A DNA stretch of 64,000 bases, from positions 186,001-250,000 of the forward strand of contig CAVYTX010000003.1 in assembly GCA_963771545.1 (NCBI GenBank). Reading direction: 5' to 3'. This DNA is from CAKZLS01 sp963771545 (GTDB lineage Bacteria > Pseudomonadota > Alphaproteobacteria > Rhodospirillales > Defluviicoccaceae). The translations under genes were made by a program, and so were the position numbers. The notes under the pieces were generated by a model that saw only the letters and a program-made list of their open reading frames with translations, was not told the DNA's origin and did no database searches. The first letter of the stretch is position 1, and the number at the start of each line of letters is the position of its first letter. Positions 42,314-50,909 of this stretch are shown one piece after another.

Positions 42314-42575
42314 TAATGACTCATTGTGATCGTGTTTCCCGCATCCTCGGCAGGAGGGGCCGCGCCGGCGATGAGGACCCATCGTCAAGCGGTTCCCCCA
42401 TATTCCAAACATGGGCCCCGAGGATGCGGAAAACACGACCCGGAGGGCGTCCTATCGAGGTTTCCGGACAGCGTCGCGCGGCGCTTTTGATGCTCCCGCA
42501 TCACGGCGCGCCACGCTCCTTGCCGGAAACCTCGATAGGCTGTCACAATGGGTCATTATCAACGACCGTTGGTAT
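42297..42575. repeat. 279-bp nested-palindrome element (MITE-like)
   Basis: Terminal arms ATACCAACGGTCATTGATAA..GTGA (42297-42329) and its complement at 42543-42575 match at 31 of 33 positions. Inside, CGTGTTTCCCGCATCCTCGG (42331-42350) pairs with 42418-42437 (one mismatch), and CCTATCGAGGTTTCCGG (42451-42467) pairs perfectly with 42523-42539. The folded RNA or DNA would be a three-way cloverleaf, with smaller hairpins in both loops (GATGC-tccc-GCATC). No transposase is encoded. It lies between the zinc-ribbon gene and glyQ. Confidence 0.85.
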
Positions 42576-42697
42576 TAACCCCGTGTTTCTCTTGCCGCCT
42601 TGACCCTGCCCGGACCGGGCATTATGGTCCGCCCGCATTTGGGGGTGTTCGGCGCTCCTCGCAATTATAAGCCGGAACCCGCATGCAGGTCCAAGAC

Positions 42698-43567
42698 ATG
42701 CCTTCGCATAAAACCAGCTTTCAATCCCTGATCCTGTCGCTGCAGGCGTTCTGGGCGGACAAAGGATGCGTGGTGCTCCAGCCCTACGATATGGAAGTTG
42801 GCGCCGGCACCTTTCATCCGGCGACCACGCTTCGCGCCCTCGGGCCCGAACCGTGGCGGACCGCCTACGTGCAGCCGTCGCGCCGGCCAACGGATGGCCG
42901 TTACGGCGAGAATCCCAACCGCCTGCAGCACTATTACCAGTTCCAGGTGCTGCTCAAGCCGTCTCCGCCGGACTCCCAGGGGCTGTATTTGGAAAGCCTC
43001 ACTCACCTCGGTATCGACCCTGGCTTGCACGATATCCGCTTCGTGGAGGACGACTGGGAGAGCCCGACGCTCGGCGCCTGGGGCCTCGGCTGGGAGGTCT
43101 GGTGCGACGGCATGGAGGTCACCCAGTTCACCTATTTCCAGCAGGTGGGCGGTATCGAGTGCGCGCCGGTGGCGGTGGAGCTGACCTACGGGCTTGAGCG
43201 CCTCGCCATGTACATTCAGGGGGTCGAGAACGTCTACGATCTCGATTGGGACGGTCTCGGAACCACCTATGGCGACGTGTTTCTGCAGGCCGAACGGGAA
43301 GGTTCGGCCTACAACTTCGAATACGCCGACACCGCCGTTCTGTTCCGCCACTTCGCGGACGCCGAGGCCGAGTGCAGGATCTGCCTGGACGCCGGGCTGG
43401 TTCTGCCGGCTTACGACCAGTGCATCAAGGCCAGCCACCGGTTCAATCTGCTGGACGCCCGCGGCGTCATCAGCGTCACCGAGCGCGCCGCCTATATCGG
43501 TCGTGTCCGGGCCCTGGCGCGGGGCTGCTGCGAAGCCTGGCTGCAAAGCCGCGGGCACGGGGGATAG
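42698..43567 (+). CDS. glyQ: Glycyl-tRNA synthetase alpha subunit
   Basis: A 289-residue class II synthetase subunit that activates glycine. Family signatures: SFQSLILSLQAFWADKGCVVLQPYDMEVGAGTF, then RTAYVQPSRRPTDGRYGENPNRLQHYYQFQV (class II motif 2 region) and EVTQFTYFQQVGG, GLERLAMYIQ. The start ATG 42698 (MPSHKTSFQSL) fits the family best; an ATG 15 bp upstream is in frame. The glyS gene follows 4 bp after the stop, so the alpha2beta2 enzyme is made from one operon, with ppdK next. Confidence 0.97.
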   Translation: MPSHKTSFQSLILSLQAFWADKGCVVLQPYDMEVGAGTFHPATTLRALGPEPWRTAYVQPSRRPTDGRYGENPNRLQHYYQFQVLLKPSPPDSQGLYLESLTHLGIDPGLHDIRFVEDDWESPTLGAWGLGWEVWCDGMEVTQFTYFQQVGGIECAPVAVELTYGLERLAMYIQGVENVYDLDWDGLGTTYGDVFLQAEREGSAYNFEYADTAVLFRHFADAEAECRICLDAGLVLPAYDQCIKASHRFNLLDARGVISVTERAAYIGRVRALARGCCEAWLQSRGHGG

Positions 43568-43570
43568 GCC

Positions 43571-45742
43571 ATGGCCGAGCTCTTACTCGAGCTTTTGAGC
43601 GAGGAAATTCCGGCGCGCATGCAGGCGCGCGCGGCGGCCGACTTCAAGCGTCTGGTTTGCGCCGGCCTGGACAAGGCGCAGCTTTCGTACGAGCGCGCCG
43701 ACGCCCACGTGACCCCCCGCCGCCTGGTTCTGGTGGTGGACGGCTTGCCGGTGGCGCAGCCGGACGTGGTGGAGGAACGCCGGGGTCCGCGCGCGGACGC
43801 GCCCGAAAAGGCCATTGAGGGCTTTCTCAAATCCGCCGGTCTCACCCGTGACCAGGTGGAGGAACGCGAAACCCCCAAGGGCACGTTCCTGTTCGCCCGC
43901 GTCGAGAAAAAGGGCCACCTCACGCGCGATGTGCTGCCAGCGTTGATCGGCGACGTCCTTTCCCAGATACCGTGGCCCAAGTCCATGCGATGGGCCAATA
44001 CGACGGTGAGTTGGGTTCGTCCGTTGCACAATATCCTCGCTATGTTCGACGGATCCCCCCTCGACGGGAGCTTCTCGTTCGGGGGGGCCGAGGCTGGCGG
44101 CGTTTCGGCCTTGAGGTTCACCGGCGCGACCCGGGGTCACCGGTTTCTCGCGCCCGACGGGTTCGAGGTTTCCAACTTCGCCGAGTACAAGGCCAAGCTG
44201 GCCGAGGCGAAGGTGATGATCGACCGCGACGAACGCCGCGCCGTGATCGTCGAACAGGCCGATAAGCTGGCGGCGGCGGAGGGCCTCGCGGTCCGCGAGG
44301 ACGCGGGGCTGCTAGACGAGGTGGTGGGCCTGGTGGAATGGCCGGTCGTGATGATCGGGCGGATCGATGACGCATTCATGGCCGTCCCGCCCGAGGTGCT
44401 GATCACCGCCATGCGCACCCATCAGAAGTATTTCTCGCTGCTGGACGGCGCCGGCGCCATGGCACCCCGGTTCGTGGTGGTGGCCAATACCGAGGCCCGG
44501 GACGGAGGCGCGCAGGTGATCGCCGGAAACGAACGCGTGCTGCGCGCCCGCCTGGCGGACGCCAAGTTCTTCTGGGATCAGGACCGCAAGCGGTCCCTGG
44601 AAAGCCGCGTCCCCCAGCTCGCCGAGCGGATTTTCCACGCCAAACTGGGCACCGACCTGGAGCGGGTGGAGCGTATCGCAAAGCTTGCCCGCGAACTGGC
44701 GGACACCTGTGGCGCGGACCCGGACAACACCGAGCGGGCGGCCCGGCTGTGCAAAGCCGACCTGATGAGCGAGATGGTCGGCGAGCTCCCGGAATTGCAA
44801 GGCCTGATGGGCCGGTACTATGCGCTCAACGACGGCGAGGACCCGGAGGTGGCCCAGGCCATCGCCGATCACTATTCGCCGCTGGGTCCAAGCGACGACT
44901 GTCCGTCCGCTCCGGTGAGCGTGAGCGTGGCGCTGGCCGACAAGGTCGACACGCTGGCGGGCTTTTTCACCATCGATCAAAAGCCCACCGGGTCGAAGGA
45001 TCCGTTCGCGCTGCGGCGCGCGGCCTTGGGCGTGATCCGGCTTATTGTCGAAAACGGGCCGCGTATCCCCTTGCTCTCGCTGTTCGATGCCGCCGGCAAG
45101 CTTCATCGCGAGCGCGCGCTGCAGGCACAAGACGGAGAAACGGATAGCTCCATTGCCATTGCCGGGTTCGCGACCGCGTCGCGGACGGGATGGGCCGAGC
45201 CGCACGAGCCGGCTTCCTGGGAACTGCTCGATTTCTTCGCCGACCGCCTCAAGGCGCATCTGCGCGAGCAGGGAATTCGGCACGATCTCATATCGGCGGT
45301 GTTTGGCCTCGGCGGCGAGGATGACTTTGTAAGGTTGCTCTCGCGGGTTTCGGCGCTTAAAGACTTTCTCGATACGGACGACGGTGCTAATTTGCTGACC
45401 GCCTACCGGCGAGCGAGCAATATCGTTCGCATCGAAGAGAAAAAGGATGCCACAAGCTACGATGGGGAGGCGGACGAAGGGCTTCTTTCGCAAAACGAAG
45501 AAACAGAACTCTACCAGACTCTAGGGCAGGCGCGACAGCAGATCGCCAAGGCACTGGTGGAAGAGCGGTTTGGCGCGGCGATGGCCGTTCTCGCCGGATT
45601 GCGTTCCCCGGTGGACGCGTTTTTTGACACCGTCACGGTGAACTGTGATAACGCGCAACTGCGCGTCAACCGGCTGCGGCTTTTGTCGCAGATCCGGTCG
45701 GCCCTAGGGGGGGTCGCGGACTTTTCACATATCGAGGGTTAG
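43571..45742 (+). CDS. glyS: Glycyl-tRNA synthetase beta subunit
   Basis: A 723-residue beta subunit that binds tRNA-Gly. It starts MAELLLELLSEEIPARMQAR, the hallmark GlyS N-terminus, and contains TPRRLVLVVDGLP, IPWPKSMRWA and AMRTHQKYFSLLD. The HD-like domain is around the Asn/Asp-rich ADKVDTLAGFF and TGSKDPFALRRAALGVIRLI block. The C-terminal DALR-like anticodon domain ends ..RLLSQIRSALGGVADFSHIEG. Length is normal. The ppdK gene begins 11 bp after the stop. Confidence 0.97.
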   Translation: MAELLLELLSEEIPARMQARAAADFKRLVCAGLDKAQLSYERADAHVTPRRLVLVVDGLPVAQPDVVEERRGPRADAPEKAIEGFLKSAGLTRDQVEERETPKGTFLFARVEKKGHLTRDVLPALIGDVLSQIPWPKSMRWANTTVSWVRPLHNILAMFDGSPLDGSFSFGGAEAGGVSALRFTGATRGHRFLAPDGFEVSNFAEYKAKLAEAKVMIDRDERRAVIVEQADKLAAAEGLAVREDAGLLDEVVGLVEWPVVMIGRIDDAFMAVPPEVLITAMRTHQKYFSLLDGAGAMAPRFVVVANTEARDGGAQVIAGNERVLRARLADAKFFWDQDRKRSLESRVPQLAERIFHAKLGTDLERVERIAKLARELADTCGADPDNTERAARLCKADLMSEMVGELPELQGLMGRYYALNDGEDPEVAQAIADHYSPLGPSDDCPSAPVSVSVALADKVDTLAGFFTIDQKPTGSKDPFALRRAALGVIRLIVENGPRIPLLSLFDAAGKLHRERALQAQDGETDSSIAIAGFATASRTGWAEPHEPASWELLDFFADRLKAHLREQGIRHDLISAVFGLGGEDDFVRLLSRVSALKDFLDTDDGANLLTAYRRASNIVRIEEKKDATSYDGEADEGLLSQNEETELYQTLGQARQQIAKALVEERFGAAMAVLAGLRSPVDAFFDTVTVNCDNAQLRVNRLRLLSQIRSALGGVADFSHIEG

Positions 45743-45753
45743 GGACAAAAAAC

Positions 45754-48435
45754 ATGACGAAATGGGTATACACGTTCGGCGGCGGCAAAGCCGAAGGCCG
45801 CGCGGAAATGAAGAACCTGCTCGGCGGCAAGGGCGCGAACCTAGCCGAGATGAGCAGCCTCGGCGTTCCGGTGCCGGCTGGATTCACCATCAGCACCGAA
45901 CTGTGCACATATTTTTATGACCACGGCGAAACGTATCCCGACGATCTGAAGGGCCAGGTCGACGCGGCGATCAAAGAGGTCGAGGACATCATGGGCGGCA
46001 AGTTCGGCGCCACCGAAGGTCCCCTGTTGCTGGTATCGGTGCGCTCGGGCGCGCGAGCGTCCATGCCGGGCATGATGGATACGGTCCTCAATCTCGGTCT
46101 CAACGACAAGACCGTCGAGAACCTGGCCTCGCAGACGGGCGACGAGCGGTTCGCCTACGACAGCTACCGCCGGTTCATCCAGATGTACTGCAACGTCGTC
46201 TTGGACGTCAGCGGCGAGCACTTCGAGGCGCTTCTGGAGAAGCACAAGGAAAAGCAGGGCATGGCCCTCGACACGGAAATGACGGCCGAGGACTGGAAGG
46301 TTCTGGTCCGCGCCTACGAGAACGAGGTGCGCAAGCATATCGGCCGGGACTTTCCGCAGGATCCCAACGAGCAGCTATGGGGCGCCATCGGCGCCGTGTT
46401 CGGCAGCTGGATGAACAAGCGGGCCATCACCTATCGCAAGATGTACGGCATTCCCGCCAACTGGGGCACCGCCGTCAACGTTCAAGCCATGGTGTTCGGC
46501 AACATGGGCGACGACTGCGCCACCGGCGTGTGTTTCACCCGCAACCCATCCACCGGCGAGAACCTGTTCTATGGCGAGTATCTGGTCAACGCCCAGGGCG
46601 AGGATGTCGTGGCCGGTATCCGCACCCCGCAGCCGCTGAGTCTCGCCGAGAAAAAAGCGATCAACTCCGATCTTGCGGCGATGGAAGAGGTGCTGCCGCC
46701 GCTGTACCGGGAACTCCACGATATCCGCGACCGGTTGGAGGCCCATTACACTGACATGCAGGACATGGAGTTCACCATCCAGAAGAACAAACTCTGGATG
46801 CTCCAGACCCGCACCGGCAAGCGCACCGCCCAGGCGGCGCTGAAAATCGCCGTCGACATGTGCGAGGAAGGCCTGATCGACAAGAAGGAGGCCGTTCTCC
46901 GCATGGATCCGGCCATGCTCGACCAGCTTCTGCACCCGATGCTGGATCCGAAAGCGGAAAAGAAGGTTCTGGGTAAGGGCCTGCCGGCGTCGCCGGGCGC
47001 CGCTTCCGGCCAGATCGTGTTTACCGCCGACGAGGCCGAAGCTTGGACCAAGGCCGGTAAGAAAGTGATCCTGACGCGCATCGAGACCTCGCCCGAGGAC
47101 ATCGGCGGCATGCACGTGGCCGAGGGTATTCTCACCACCCGTGGCGGCATGACCAGTCACGCGGCCGTGGTCGCCCGCGGCATGGGCACTCCGTGCGTGG
47201 CCGGCGCCGGCGATCTCACGGTCAACTACGCGGCCAAGACCCTGACCGCTGGCGGCGTCGTCCTCAAGGAAGGCGACATGATCACCCTCGACGGCGCGTC
47301 GGGACAGGTCATGGCGGGCGAAGTGCCGAAGATCCTGCCCGAGCTTACCGGCGATTTCGGCAAGCTGATGGGCTGGGTGGACGAGTTCCGCACCCTCAAG
47401 GTGCGGGCCAACGCCGAAACCCCGCTGGACGCGAGCACGGCCCGCAACTTCGGTTGCGAGGGGATCGGGCTGTGCCGGACCGAGCACATGTTCTTCGATC
47501 CGCAGAGGATCATCCACGTGCGCGAGATGATCCTGGCCTCCGACGAGAAAGACCGGCGGGCCGCCCTCGAAAAGCTCCTGCCGTACCAGCGGAAGGATTT
47601 CGTCGAGCTGTTCACCATCATGGCCGGTCTTCCGGTCACCGTCCGGCTCTTGGATCCGCCGCTGCACGAATTCCTGCCGCACACCGAGGCCGACATGGCC
47701 GAAGTGGCGAAGGCGGCCGGTTCGGATGTCGCCACTCTGAAAGAACGCGCCGCCCAGCTTCACGAGGCCAATCCCATGCTCGGCCATCGCGGCTGCCGTC
47801 TCGGCGTGACCTATCCGGAGATCTACGAGATGCAGGCCCGGGCCATCTTCGAGGCCGCCGCCGAGGTGGCCGCCAAGGGCTCGGAGGTGCTGCCGGAGGT
47901 GATGTTGCCGCTGATCGCCACAAAGGCCGAGTTCGACCGGCTGAAGGAGTTGGTCGACCGGGTCGCCGGGGAGGTCAAGGCGAAGACCGGCGCCGACATG
48001 CCCTATATGGTCGGCACAATGATCGAGTTGCCGCGCGCGGCCTTGATCGCCGACAAGATCGCCGAGGGCGCCGAGTTCTTCAGCTTCGGCACCAACGACC
48101 TCACCCAGACCACCTACGGTCTGTCGCGCGACGATGCCGGTAACTTCCTGGTGCCCTATCAGGACCTCGGCGTGATCCCCAACGATCCGTTCGTGACCAT
48201 CGACCAGGAGGGTGTCGGCGAGCTGGTGAAGATCGCCGTCGAGCGCGGTAAGAAAACCCGCCCCGACATCAAGCTCGGCATCTGCGGCGAGCATGGCGGC
48301 GATCCGGCGTCCGTGGGGTTCTGCCACTCGGTCGGGCTCAGCTATGTGTCCTGCTCGCCCTATCGCGTGCCGATCGCCCGTCTGGCGGCGGCGCAGGCGG
48401 CGTTGGGCGCCGGGGCCGTGCATTCCACCGCCTAG
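45754..48435 (+). CDS. ppdK: Pyruvate, phosphate dikinase
   Basis: An 893-residue enzyme interconverting pyruvate and PEP with ATP and phosphate. The N-terminal ATP-grasp part has GGKGANLAEMSSLGVPVPAGFT and RSGARASMPGMMDTVLNLG. The swivelling phosphohistidine is His469 in GGMTSHAAVVARGMG. The C-terminal PEP/pyruvate barrel has GIGLCRTEHMFF, FGTNDLTQTTYGLSRDD and catalytic Cys844 in LGICGEHGGDP. All catalytic residues are in place. It follows glyS closely and ends at a UUCG-loop terminator shared with the convergent transporter. In such bacteria it supports gluconeogenesis or PPi-linked glycolysis. Confidence 0.97.
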   Translation: MTKWVYTFGGGKAEGRAEMKNLLGGKGANLAEMSSLGVPVPAGFTISTELCTYFYDHGETYPDDLKGQVDAAIKEVEDIMGGKFGATEGPLLLVSVRSGARASMPGMMDTVLNLGLNDKTVENLASQTGDERFAYDSYRRFIQMYCNVVLDVSGEHFEALLEKHKEKQGMALDTEMTAEDWKVLVRAYENEVRKHIGRDFPQDPNEQLWGAIGAVFGSWMNKRAITYRKMYGIPANWGTAVNVQAMVFGNMGDDCATGVCFTRNPSTGENLFYGEYLVNAQGEDVVAGIRTPQPLSLAEKKAINSDLAAMEEVLPPLYRELHDIRDRLEAHYTDMQDMEFTIQKNKLWMLQTRTGKRTAQAALKIAVDMCEEGLIDKKEAVLRMDPAMLDQLLHPMLDPKAEKKVLGKGLPASPGAASGQIVFTADEAEAWTKAGKKVILTRIETSPEDIGGMHVAEGILTTRGGMTSHAAVVARGMGTPCVAGAGDLTVNYAAKTLTAGGVVLKEGDMITLDGASGQVMAGEVPKILPELTGDFGKLMGWVDEFRTLKVRANAETPLDASTARNFGCEGIGLCRTEHMFFDPQRIIHVREMILASDEKDRRAALEKLLPYQRKDFVELFTIMAGLPVTVRLLDPPLHEFLPHTEADMAEVAKAAGSDVATLKERAAQLHEANPMLGHRGCRLGVTYPEIYEMQARAIFEAAAEVAAKGSEVLPEVMLPLIATKAEFDRLKELVDRVAGEVKAKTGADMPYMVGTMIELPRAALIADKIAEGAEFFSFGTNDLTQTTYGLSRDDAGNFLVPYQDLGVIPNDPFVTIDQEGVGELVKIAVERGKKTRPDIKLGICGEHGGDPASVGFCHSVGLSYVSCSPYRVPIARLAAAQAALGAGAVHSTA

Positions 48436-48464
48436 GCGTCGTTACCACGCATACGAGACGTCAC

Positions 48465-48484
48465 AAGGGGGCTTCGGCCCCCTT
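48465..48484. terminator. Bidirectional terminator between ppdK and the DASS transporter
   Basis: AAGGGGGC and GCCCCCTT form an 8-bp stem closed by the stable tetraloop TTCG. The stem ends in AA on one side and TT on the other, so it can serve both converging genes (ppdK stop 48435, transporter stop 48521). The T-run is short (TTA), so efficiency may be modest. Confidence 0.7.
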
Positions 48485-48520
48485 ACTCGTGTGCGGAAAA
48501 TTGCATTTCGCCGCCGCTCC

Positions 48521-50308
48521 TCACAGCGGCCAGAACAGGGGAATGATAAAGGTCGCCGCCGCCCACATGAGCAGATTCAGCGGCAGTCCCACCTTGACGA
48601 AATCGACGAAGCGATAGCCGCCGGCGGTGTAAACGAAGGTGTTGGTCTGATAGCCGATGGGCGTGGCGAAACTGGCGCTTGCCGCGAACATGACGGCCAC
48701 CACGAACGGACGCGCATCGACGCCCATCTGCTCGGCAATTCCAATGGCGATCGGGGTAATGAGAATGGCGGCGGCGTTGTTGCTCATCACCTCGGTCACC
48801 GCCGAGGTCAGAAAATAGATCATCGACAGGACCGCGAGCGGGCCCAGCGCGGCGACGGCGCCGGTGACCTGTTGCACCAGGAGCATCGCCGCGCCGGTGG
48901 TCTCCATTGCCCGGCCGAGGGCGAGCATACCGAAAATCAGCATGAGGATCCGCCAGTGAATGGCCTTGTAGGCCTCTTCGGTGTCGAGACAGCCAAAGAC
49001 CACGGCGCCGGTCGCGGCGATCAGAGCCAGGGCGGCGATCGGCATGACCTCGAACGTGGCGAGCGTCATCATGGCGGCCACCAGCGCGATGGCGACCGGC
49101 GCCTTGCTTCGGCGGAAGGGCTTCTCCGTCGGTTCCGTCAAGTTGACCAGATCCTGCCTGTCGAACAGCCGCTTGAGACCTTCCGGCGGCCCCTCCAACA
49201 GCAAGGTGTCGCCGAACGCGAGCCGCAACTGGTCGAAATTGCTCTGCAAGCGTTCGCGTTGACGATGGATGGCGAGGATGTAGGTCCCGTATTGCCGGCG
49301 CAAGTTGAGGTCGGCGACGCGCTGGCCGACCAGCGCGGAGTACGGACCGACGATGCCTTCCATGATCATGGCCTTGCTGCTGGAAATCGGCTCCAGGGCT
49401 GGATGATCCGCGGCGTCGAACGCGACCTCGCCGGTGTCCCGCAGCTCCATCACATCCGCGGCGCGGGTTCTGAGGATGAGACGATCCCATGCCCGCAGAC
49501 GGGGCGCTCCGTGTTCGGGATCGAATGAAACGCCGTCGCGGATGAAATCGATGACGTAAACCCCGCGCTTGCGGGTCAGTCCAGCTTCCTCCACCGTCTT
49601 ACCGACCAGCGGCGAGAGGCCGGGAACAAGCACCTCGGTGAGAAACTGCCGACTCGACGGATCGGGAAGGACATCCGCCAAAGTCCGCCGGTCCGGCAGC
49701 AACCAGCGTCCGAACAGGAATAGATAAGCGATGCCGATCATCCCCATGAGCAACCCGGGAACGGTAATCTCGAACATGCCGAAGGGAGCGAGTCCATGTT
49801 TCTGGGCAACGCCGTCGACAAGGATGTTGGTCGACGTGCCGATCAGCGTACAGGTTCCGCCGAAAATGGTGGCGTAGGAGAGCGGGATCAGCAGCCGCGA
49901 CGGCGCCACCTTCAGCGAGTGAGCAAGGGCGATCACCACGGGCGTCAGAATCACCACCACGGGCGTGTTGTTGACAAAAGCGGAGAGCACCATGACCGCC
50001 GTCGCCATGATCGCCATGGTAGCCCAAGGTGACCGCCAACGCCGATGCGCGATGGCGTCGCCCAAGGCGCCGATCACGCCGGTGCGTTCCAGAGCGGCGG
50101 AAAGCACGAACATGGCGGCAATGGTGATCGGCGCGCTGTTGCTGAACACCCTCAGGACTTCGTCGGTGTCGAGGATGCCGAAGGCGAGGAGCGCGCTCAC
50201 GGCCGCCATCGCCACGATATCCGGGGTGAGGGTCTCGCGCACGAAGCCGAAGAAGACAACGACGACCAGCACCAGGACGATGACGATCTGCCAGGTTTCC
50301 CAACTCAT
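48521..50308 (-). CDS. SLC13/DASS family transporter with RCK_C domains
   Basis: About 595 residues. Two hydrophobic halves of the DASS ion-transporter superfamily (PITIAAMFVLSAALERTGVI, FVNNTPVVVILTPVVIALA and VTEVMSNNAAAILITPIAIG; the paired SNT-like NNTPV and NNAAAI motifs form the ion site) flank two TrkA-C/RCK_C-like cytosolic domains (LVPGLSPLVGKTVEEAGL.., VGQRVADLNLRRQYGTYILAI). This YbiR/sulfate-permease-like type is usually predicted to move sulfate, citrate or other anions, with ligand gating by RCK_C. Start ATG 50308 (MSWETWQIV) or 50320; neither has a strong ribosome site. Convergent with ppdK. Confidence 0.88.
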   Translation of the reverse strand: MSWETWQIVIVLVLVVVVFFGFVRETLTPDIVAMAAVSALLAFGILDTDEVLRVFSNSAPITIAAMFVLSAALERTGVIGALGDAIAHRRWRSPWATMAIMATAVMVLSAFVNNTPVVVILTPVVIALAHSLKVAPSRLLIPLSYATIFGGTCTLIGTSTNILVDGVAQKHGLAPFGMFEITVPGLLMGMIGIAYLFLFGRWLLPDRRTLADVLPDPSSRQFLTEVLVPGLSPLVGKTVEEAGLTRKRGVYVIDFIRDGVSFDPEHGAPRLRAWDRLILRTRAADVMELRDTGEVAFDAADHPALEPISSSKAMIMEGIVGPYSALVGQRVADLNLRRQYGTYILAIHRQRERLQSNFDQLRLAFGDTLLLEGPPEGLKRLFDRQDLVNLTEPTEKPFRRSKAPVAIALVAAMMTLATFEVMPIAALALIAATGAVVFGCLDTEEAYKAIHWRILMLIFGMLALGRAMETTGAAMLLVQQVTGAVAALGPLAVLSMIYFLTSAVTEVMSNNAAAILITPIAIGIAEQMGVDARPFVVAVMFAASASFATPIGYQTNTFVYTAGGYRFVDFVKVGLPLNLLMWAAATFIIPLFWPL

Positions 50309-50492
50309 CGCTTGTTCCATTCGAAAGGTGGGGCCCCCCGCGTCCCCGCGATTTGAACATATGCACCAAGACAGCGGGGGCTGCCAGTGGCTCAAGTCGC
50401 GGCCGCGATATTTGTTCCACGGCGGCGCCCCGCCGCCATTGACAGCGGGGCGGGCGGTTGGCAACGTGCGATCCGGGCCTGGGAGGCGATGG

Positions 50493-50909
50493 ATGCTCGA
50501 TCCGGACTGTATTTTCTGCAAGATCATCGGGGGCGAGGTGCCGAGCTTCAAGGTCCTCGAGGACGACCGGATGCTGGCGTTCATGGACATCAACCCGGCC
50601 AATCCGGGACACGTTCTGGTCATTCCGAAATATCACGCGGCCGATCTGTATGAAATCCCCGACCCTTGGCTGTCCCATTCGGCGATCGCCGTACAGGCGG
50701 TGGCGCGGGCGGTGCAAGCGGCCGTCCGGCCCCACGGCCTCAACATCGTTCAGGCCAATGGACCGGGCGCCGCCCAGTCGGTGCAACATTTCCACTGGCA
50801 CGTGTTACCTCGGGTTCGCGACGATAATCTGCGGCTCAACTGGGGCATCGTTCCCGGCGACATGGACGCCATCAAGGACACCGCCGAAAAGATCCGCGCC
50901 AGCCTGTGA
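50493..50909 (+). CDS. HIT family nucleotide hydrolase (histidine triad)
   Basis: A 138-residue Hint-like protein. The zinc CxxC pair is MLDPDCIFCKIIGG (Cys6, Cys9), and the catalytic triad is His99-Phe-His... in VQHFHWHVLPR (His99, His101, His103). FMDINPANPGHVLVIPK is the conserved phosphate-binding stretch. It hydrolyses AMP-lysine or similar phosphoramidates. GGGAGG lies just upstream of ATG 50493. Its stop codon overlaps the GTG of the next gene (GTGA), so translation of the downstream metalloprotease is coupled to it. Confidence 0.92.
   Translation: MLDPDCIFCKIIGGEVPSFKVLEDDRMLAFMDINPANPGHVLVIPKYHAADLYEIPDPWLSHSAIAVQAVARAVQAAVRPHGLNIVQANGPGAAQSVQHFHWHVLPRVRDDNLRLNWGIVPGDMDAIKDTAEKIRASL

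Noticed and set aside
42280..42603. 107-codon frame inside the palindromic element
   Set aside because: It spans the inverted repeats and has no family features; coding is not supported.
46375..48423. 682-codon minus-strand frame opposite ppdK
   Set aside because: Shadow of ppdK: His/Gly/Asp-rich with no motifs, while the plus strand has all catalytic sites of PPDK.
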